Source: Diabrotica undecimpunctata (taxonomy: Eukaryota > Arthropoda > Insecta > Coleoptera > Chrysomelidae). Taken from it: a stretch of DNA of 64,000 nucleotides. The stretch is taken from positions 6,882,001 to 6,946,000 of the forward strand of contig NC_092806.1 of NCBI RefSeq assembly GCF_040954645.1. The letters are read 5' to 3'. A model generated the notes under the pieces. That model made no database searches and was not told the origin of the DNA. It saw only the letters and a program-made list of their open reading frames with translations. Made by a program: the position numbers and the translations under genes. Numbering within the stretch: the first letter of the stretch is position 1; every line of letters begins with the position of its first letter. This document shows positions 57,700 through 64,000 of the stretch, one piece after another.

Positions 57700-59870
57700 A
57701 GCGACATCAGCGCATTTCCCAAGATCAAAAACAGTAGAGGACTAAGATCTATGATAAACTATATTTTGTCGAATAGAGAGTTACAGCCCTCTTAAGTCTT
57801 GGTTGTAAGAGCACTAACATCAGCAGAAATAGGATGCGATCATAAATTGGTATTGTGCAAAATCCGAATGAAAACACATATATGTAATAACATAACAGAA
57901 GAGTACACCACAAAGATAAAAGTCTTAAGCTTACAGGATGACTCCACAAGTTACTTATTCCAAAAAAGAATAACCGAAATAAGCATAAACACATACATCA
58001 CAGAAAACGGAGTCGAAGAAAGCTGGACAAAAAATAAGTCTAATATCTTAGCCTTGGCCAATGAAGTTCTTGGTGAAAGACACATAAATAAAAATAAATC
58101 GTTCCCAAGGCGAGAAACTCCTTGGTTTTGTAAAGAAGTGAAGGAAAAATATAAAGAAAAGAAAAAAGCTTGCCTGAAATACATGTCAACCAAAAAACAA
58201 GAGGCATACCATAATTAGAAGACAATTAGAAACAAAACACATGCGCTTGTAAGAAAAATAAAAAATGATCACTGGGAACGCTTTTCAAAAGATATGGAAC
58301 ATAATTTTTACAGTCTGCAAGAGGAAATATGGCGCTTCATAAGAGGTCAAAGAAAGGAGGTAAACGAACTAATAGAACCAAAAGATAGAACCAAAACACA
58401 TAGAAAAGGATACGTGGATTGACTACCTACAAAAACTCTATGCACTGGAAGAACAAACGACACTAGAACTGGAAACACCAGAAATGAAGAACTTATAAAT
58501 GAAGAAATATAAATGTACAGGAAGTTCGGAAAATACTTGAAAACCTGAAGTACAGAAAAGCAGCAGGTAAAGACGGGATACCGAACGAATTGCTAAAATA
58601 TTGTAGAGCAGCAATGACAGAACAATTAACAACTTTAAATCATAAAATTATAAAACACAATAAAATACCGGAAGAATGAAGAACGAGGAAACTAATTCTA
58701 CTATTCAAAAGGAGACAAAAAAACAGCCAGAAAGCTACAGAGGTATAATCTTGTTAAATACTACGCTATAACTTACAACTAAAATTTTACAAGTACCATT
58801 AAATCAGAGGATAAGTTTAATAGATGAACAACAGAGTTTTCGTAATGGAAGATCGTGTAAAGATGCAATATTCGTTATGAAGCAAATTTCAGCATTTCTG
58901 TGTCCAACATTTCAGTGTCTGTTTGACAGAGTAAGACTCAAAGATATAATCCATCTTCTGTATAATAGAGAAGTTCCCTTAAATATTATAAAAACTATCA
59001 AAAACATCTATCAAAACAACAAAATGGAGTCAGAATAGTTGGACAACTTACAGAACCCATAGAAATAGGCAGCGAAATAAGACAAGGGGATTCATTGAGC
59101 CCCATGCTCTTCAATTTGATCATGGATGAAATCATCAAAAGCGTTAACAAAGGAGGAAGATACAAAATGGGAAACAAAGAAATAAAAATACTCTATGAAG
59201 ATAGTCTGCAAAGGCTGGTCCACAGATTTAACATATGAGCAAAAGAATTTAATATGATAACCTTATCTCAGAAAACTAAAACAATAGTAATCACCAAAGA
59301 ACCAATCAGATGCAAAATAGAAATTGATGGAATCAGTATTGAACAAGTAATGGAAATTAAAATACCTGGGAATTACACTGTCTAACTATGAAGACCAGGA
59401 CAAAGAAGTAAGAGATTAAGTACAAAAAGCAAATTGACTGGCAGGATGCCTTAATAACATTATATGGCGAAACAGCAAGGCCAGAGCAAGACCAATAATG
59501 ACAGATGCCTCAAAAACAAGACTCGACACAGCCACAATGCAAAGGCTACTGTAAATGGCAGAGATGAGAATACTGAAAAGAATTACAGGAAATACGCTAA
59601 AAAATCGAAGGAGAAGTGAAGATATTCGAAGAAAATGTAACGTACATTGTATAAGTAAATGAATGATCACAAAATAGAAACAAAGAATGGAATAACCAGA
59701 TAAGCAGAATGGAGGAGATCCTTGTCGTTAAAATAGCAAGAGATAAGTCACCAATAGGCAGAAGAAGTATTGTAAGAACGCGCAAAAAATGGAGTGACAA
59801 CCTTCCATAGAGGTATTAATCCGCCAATAAACAAGCAGAATTGCTTATAAAGATGAAGAAGAAGAAAAAC
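57700..59870 (+). pseudogene. Non-LTR retrotransposon, family D
   Basis: 57740-57860 is the end of the endonuclease domain (GLRSMINYILSNREL, TSAEIGCDHKLVLCKIR). The frame continues open through the linker to 58218 (RRETPWFCKEVKEKYKEKKK). From 58550 the RT is readable with frequent stops: KYRKAAGKDGIPNELLKYCR, IRQGDSLSPMLFNLIMDEII, KMGNKEIKILY. The YADD box is missing (the sequence reads LYEDSLQRL). The tail EWNNQISRMEEILVV-like segment and KSPIGRRSIV lie at 59690-59790, ending gaagaagaagaaa. Dead copy. Confidence 0.75.
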
Positions 59871-60254
59871 AAGTAAAGTCTCCCAAACGTTATGCCTGCG
59901 ATTGTGAAGGGGCAGAAGGGGCAGGTGGTTATGGGAATCAGGGAGGTACCATCTTTACGAAGAACGAGAACACCTTACTCCGGGAATCTCATGTCCCATG
60001 AAGTTGGGATTTACTTTCTTGAGTGTCTGTATGTATCTTTCGTTAAGCAACAAACTGGTTCTAGGTCTTCAACTGCAACTAAAATTATATATTTTATTAA
60101 CGTTTCGATTTAAATTTCGATTAAATCTCAAAAGAGCATTATGAAAACGATTTCTGGATTGGATATCAAAACGTTAACAATAATATATCATTTTGATTAC
60201 AATTATTAAGGTTTGTTCCCAAAAAAAATGTTTATGATTATAAATCTTACACAG
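59871..60254. other. Spacer
   Basis: A 73-codon plus-strand frame at 59892-60113 shows no known domain. Nothing else is recognised. Confidence 0.4.
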
Positions 60255-60589
60255 ACGTACAACTGGTTCCTAAATCTGGTCAGCTGGTCACAAATCCTAG
60301 TTCCTAAAAAAACTGATACGACTTTTAATAAGATTTGATCATTTTGAGCAGTGTATTTGATCGGTTTGACACTATAGTATATTTATTATGAAAGACAAAT
60401 AATAAATAATACAATAAACAAACAAACAATTGATTACATATGTTAATTCATAAATTGTAATAATTATTAAGGTCTAAAGTTTGATATTATTTTAAATTCC
60501 TGAATTTTATAAAGAGTATATAAATGATAGTTTTGACATAAAATAGGGTTGTATTTTTTTTATTATTAAGGCTAAAACCAAACAACTTA

Positions 60590-60770
60590 ACTCAGCAATA
60601 TATTAAAGCAAGAATTATAACCAAAGTAAAAGATAACTAGGCACTATCAGAGGCAGCAAGATATTTTAACATAAGCAGAATCACAGTTTTTCTATTTATA
60701 AAAAATGGAGGGAACAAGAAACTCTCGAAAGAAAACGAGGGTCTGGAAGACCAAAACTATACTAAATTTA
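60590..60770 (+). pseudogene. Tc1-like transposase HTH piece, forward copy
   Basis: Reads IKARIITKVKDN, stop, ALSEAARYFNISRITVFLFI and, after a shift, REQETLERKRGSGRPKL. It aligns with the minus-strand HTH region at 61800-61970 (LKARIVTKLEDGWSLSAIAK, KRWREQETLERK). The copy breaks off after RPKL at the AT-rich junction near 60770. Confidence 0.65.
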
Positions 60771-60799
60771 GGTATGTAAAAATAAAATTAATATTTTAT

Positions 60800-61970
60800 T
60801 ATGTAATATCTTTATCAGCATTGATAGCAGCTTGTAGTCTTCGGTCCGTCTGCGTGAAAGGAACTATGAAATTGTCTTTTTCAGATCTGTGCCACAGCTC
60901 TTCAGCATTTTGAGGTATAAAATTATGCCGATACAACGTTTTATAGTAAACCCCCACACATTCTCGATTGGGTTTAAATCTGGACTGTAGATGGTCCGTG
61001 GTAAGGTTCAGATGTTAATATTCTGGAGCCACTGGTTTATTATAACGACAGCGAATAAGACAAAACATTATCATAAACGATCAGACTGATTGGCAATGTG
61101 TTTTGGGAAAGACCAGATGGTAGAAGATCGACAGGAAGGCCTAGAAAAAGGTGGAAAGACGCAGTCAAGGAAGACCTGGAGAAGATGGAAGTAAGGCCAT
61201 GGGAAATAATAGCACAGGATCGGAATCAATGGAAGGCAATAGTAAACGCGGCAAAAACTCACGAAGAGTTGTAAAAGCCAATGATGATGATGATGACTGG
61301 TTTATTATATTTGCAGTGTGAACAGGACAATAATTATCTTGTTGGAGGATAAAATTATTATCTGGATACAACTGTTCTCCACTGGGAAACATGTTGTTTT
61401 CTAGAATATACAGATAAATCTGCCCAACAAACCTGCCATCAATACGCCATACCATTTCCATTCCTCTAGATGAAATCTATCCCCATACATTGGGGCTAAA
61501 ATGACTTGCTGCTCGATATCTGTCAACATATAGAGGACTAAATCTATTATTATCTGGTCTATACACCCCAATTTTGCCCTTTTTAGCAGATTGAAAACTT
61601 TTCTCGTCCGTAAATATTACCTTGTCCCAAAAATCTGATTTTGTAGCTGATACCTAAGACGCGATGCTTTAATTCTGCACCAAGTTGTCTTTCTTCCCGA
61701 AAACTGTGACATAATTCTTGAAGTTTTCACATCTTCAAAAGGATTCTTTTCTAATCTCTCCAAAAGCGTACGATCTTCATGAGCGGTAGATATTTTTGGG
61801 ATTACTTCCTTTCGAGAGTTTCTTGTTCTCTCCATCTTTTATTAATATCAAAAACTGTTGTTCTGCTTACGTTAAAATGCTTCGCTATGGCAGATAGTGA
61901 CCAACCATCTTCTAATTTCGTTACAATTCTTGCTTTTAGTTCTTTGAGAGCACGTGGATCCATTTTTTGA
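60800..61970 (-). pseudogene. Tc1-like transposase, interrupted by a nested insertion
   Basis: The minus strand from 61962 reads MDPRALKELKARIVTKLEDG and FNVSRTTVFDINKRWREQET (HTH). It continues through RTLLERLEKNPFEDVKTSRI and FILQQDNYCPVHTANIINQ (second catalytic Asp) to FKPNRECVGVYYKTLYRHN, where the PDLNPIE-type motif is damaged, and AEELWHRSEKD. The C-terminal third is split by a 251-bp insertion at 61045-61295. Frame breaks elsewhere confirm it is inactive. Confidence 0.75.
61045..61295 (+). mobile_element. Nested family B non-LTR 3' fragment with 14-bp target duplication
   Basis: actggtttattata occurs at 61031-61044 and again at 61296-61309. The 251 bases between read GNVFWERPDGRRSTGRPRKR, WKDAVKEDLEKMEVRPWEI and QWKAIVNAAKTHEEL, stop, then (TGA)n. 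This is a strongly 5'-truncated insertion of the family B type, made by target-primed reverse transcription into the Tc1-like transposase. Confidence 0.85.
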
Positions 61971-62026
61971 GGTTGAACACAATAAGTTATCTGACAAATT
62001 TTAAGATTTGGCAGAGGCAGTGACAG

Positions 62027-62940
62027 ACAGACGGTTGTATACTCTCGCCTTTGCTGTTTACTGCGTACTCTGAACATTTATTTCGAGAAGCTTTGCTAGA
62101 AACGACTGATGGCGTGATTTTTAACAGTGAAGTAATAAATAATCTAAGATATGCAGACGACACTGTCCTTGTTGCGGATAGTGCTGAAGGATTACAAAGA
62201 CTGATAGATCAAGTAGTTAACATCGGTAAAAAATATGGAATGAAACTTAATAATAATAAGACGAAAATTATGATCATAAGCAAAAACCAAGATACAGATG
62301 CAAAGTTTATAGCAGACAATCAGGTATTGGATAGAACAGAAAAAATAACATGCCTAGGATGCAACACCACAAACAGCTGGGATCACTCATACGAGATTAA
62401 ATGTAGGATCGAAAAAGCAAGGAGTGCCTTCCAACAGATGAAGAAAGTTCTCTGCAATTTAACCTTGAACTTACATCTCCGACTTAAAATCCTTAATTGT
62501 TATGTGGTTTCTGTTCTTATGTATGGAGCAGAGGCATGGACACTCACTGATGCGTCTTGCAGACGGTTGCAGTCTTTCGAGATGTGGTGCTATCGTCGCA
62601 TGCTCAGAATATCATATGTACATCATATAACTAACAACGCAGTAATGCAACGTTTACAAAAAGAACCTGAAGTCTTGAAATCCATTAAAGAAAGAAAGTT
62701 ACCATACTTCGGACATATAGTGAGAACGGAAAATAAATACAGAATACTACTATTGATATTACAAGGGAAAATATAAGGAAATAGAGGACCAGGATGCCGC
62801 CGAATATCCTGGCTTAAGAATTTGAGACAGTGGACAGGTATGACCACCACAGACCTATTTCGAACAGCTGCTAATAAAATACGATGGGCCATTGTGGTAG
62901 CCAACATCCATAGAGGATAGGCACTGGCAGAAGAAGAAGA
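62027..62940 (+). pseudogene. Nested family C non-LTR RT with 8-bp target duplication
   Basis: agtgacag occurs at 62019-62026 and 62941-62948. The insert starts within the RQGC motif (TGTATACTCTCGCC region), then has an open frame (62051-62773, 241 codons): LFTAYSEHLFREALLE, NNLRYADDTVLVADSAEG (YADD intact), CLGCNTTNSWDHSYEIKCRI, VLMYGAEAWTLTDASCRRLQ and LPYFGHIVRTENKYRILLLI. After the stop the tail (WLKNLRQWTGMTTTDLF) is in the next frames, and the end is aagaagaagaag. 5'-truncated, well preserved otherwise; the best family C copy here. Confidence 0.85.
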
Positions 62941-63059
62941 AGTGACAGTATGTAAATAATTAATTATTAATTATTTATACTTCAAAATACACTGCTCAAT
63001 TTTCTACAAAATACACTTTAAGGGTCGTATCAATTTTTTTAGGAATCAACTGTACATTT

Positions 63060-63564
63060 CAAGCCGATTTCTACAATGTTTATTATATCATTACAAAAGC
63101 ATTGCCATTTATATAAAAATAACATTGTAGCGAAATTATAAAAATATTTCATGGCTTTTGCGGTTCTATCTAGTTTTGGCCGGACAGAAAACAGTAATTA
63201 AAAAAATTCACCTTACGGTTTTATATAATATTATCACTATACAGGTGTGATAATGGGGCGATCATACAATTTATTCTACCAATTCGAGTTTAACATTTAT
63301 AATAATGTTGATGTTTATTTAAGGACGATTTCAACGTCAAAGTAAACGTATTTTATACTGAAATGGTGGTTAATGCTCATATAAATATAATTAAATACAG
63401 TAAATAATATTAAAATACCACAAGAAAATTATTTTAGATTAATGTTCCACCAAAAGTTCATAATTATATTGTATATTATTATGTAAACAATTTATTATGT
63501 ATTAAGTGTGTTTAATTCACGGATGGAAGAATATGAATAGAATATATGTATTATTGTTGATTGA
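63060..63564. other. AT-rich spacer, no gene seen
   Basis: Nothing is recognised. Confidence 0.4.
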
Positions 63565-63568
63565 ATGA

Positions 63569-64000
63569 AGCTTCGACACTCTGGTAACAATCTTCAATGC
63601 CATATATGACACCGGCCACATTCCAACGGAGTGGCTTTGTTCAACCTTCATAATGATCCCTAAATCACAAAGAGCGACAAGGTGCAAGGACCACAGACTG
63701 ATTAGCTTGATGAGTCATTTACTTAAAATATTTCTTCGCATACTCCACACAAGAATGTTCAGAAAACTAGAAGAGCTGAGCGGCGAGACACAATTTGGTT
63801 TCAAGAAGGGACTCGGGACGCGCGAAGCATCATTCTGCTTGAATACCCTGGTACAAAACTGTATGGACCAACGAAAAGATATAGTCATCACATTCCTCGA
63901 CTACGAAAAAGCTTTTGACACCGTAAAACACGATGAAATAATAAAAATGCTACACAATGCTGATATTGATGAGAAAGATATAAGAGTTATTCAGAATCTC
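63569..64000 (+). CDS. Non-LTR retrotransposon RT, N-terminal part (runs off window)
   Basis: Open without a stop from 63569 to the window end, 144 codons: TLVTIFNAIYDTGHIPTEWL, HRLISLMSHLLKIFLRILHT, FGFKKGLGTREASFCLNTLV and IVITFLDYEKAFDTVKHDEI. These are the fingers and first palm motif (the D of F-L-D-Y-E-K-A-F-D is catalytic) of an RTE/Jockey-like RT. The frame starts abruptly within the domain after TGA at 63566, so the copy is 5'-truncated. Its coding quality is high and its base composition less AT-rich than the flank. Confidence 0.8.

Larger units (their letters stand above)
60255..63055. mobile_element. Tc1-like composite with long terminal inverted repeats
   Basis: The left end has gttcctaaaaaaactgatac (about 60300) and gagcagtgtattt (about 60346). 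The right end holds the reverse complements near 62985-63045 (aaatacactgctc; gtatcaatttttttaggaat). Between them lie a broken transposase on the minus strand, a plus-strand N-terminal piece of the same transposase (60590-60770), and two nested non-LTR insertions. The head-to-head HTH pieces imply that two copies or a rearrangement contributed. Confidence 0.55.

Overview
The window is AT-rich nuclear DNA from an animal, most probably an insect. The reasons are the transposon families present (Ty3/Gypsy, CR1-like and RTE/Jockey-like non-LTR elements, Penelope-like elements, Tc1/mariner, pogo/Tigger, hAT) and the long (AT)n arrays. I cannot name the species. It is almost entirely transposon-derived: about fifteen non-LTR reverse-transcriptase (RT) copies or fragments, nearly all broken and 5'-truncated, several DNA transposon remnants, and nine or more (AT)n microsatellites. 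No tRNA, rRNA, CRISPR array or bacterial-type operon was seen.

The standout is a complete, apparently very young Ty3/Gypsy retrotransposon at 7477-13744 (6268 bp). Its two 280-bp LTRs read as identical, and both ORFs are open. Gag begins with a SAP-like domain and a coiled coil built from an 18-residue repeat, and ends in a CCHC knuckle. Pol is entered by a -1 frameshift and carries protease, RT, RNase H and integrase. After the integrase it continues into about 185 extra residues that look like a TARG1/OARD1-type macrodomain followed by a CCCH zinc finger. There is no env; the ADP-ribose-type module sits where env would be.

The best candidate for a host gene is an 88-codon first coding exon on the minus strand (16275-16538). 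It ends at a GTAAGG donor and resembles the cytoplasmic N-terminus of Na-K-Cl cotransporters (SLC12). If that is right, 1-16274 is first-intron DNA and the Gypsy element lies antisense inside it.

Layout: 1-1010 hAT 3' end; 1300-1800 non-LTR endonuclease (-); 2075-3105 Tc1-like (-); 5824-7376 non-LTR family A (+) whose (AT)n tail hosts the Gypsy; 14039-14370 decayed pX-like ORF; 14540-15110 Penelope RT (-); 16275-16880 host exon and 5' region; 17140-18090 inverted-repeat element; 18561-19965 family A (-); 21105-22630 dead Gypsy (+); 23968-24760 pogo/Tigger relic inside an (AT)n array; 24830-26740 three non-LTR fragments; 28524-29909 repeats; 30290-34862 two IS630-like DDE copies, a Tc1-like copy and an RT tail; 35020-36925 three RT tails; 37588-37857 Penelope endonuclease region; 42195-44720 family B; 44720-44985 family C (-); 46600-48226 family A (+); 48235-49720 endonuclease and CR1-like pieces; 50940-52700 family D (-) split by a 717-bp LTR-like insert; 52968-54260 intron-containing multicopy family (-); 54735-56760 non-LTR pieces; 57700-59870 family D (+); 60255-63055 a Tc1-like composite holding two nested non-LTR insertions with target duplications; 63569-64000 an open RT running off the edge.

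The letters A-D are my own working groups, defined by shared C-terminal motifs and 3' tails: A ends in (AT)n, B in (TGA)n, C in GAAGAAG, and D shares an ARDKSPxGRRSIGRPRKRW-type tail.
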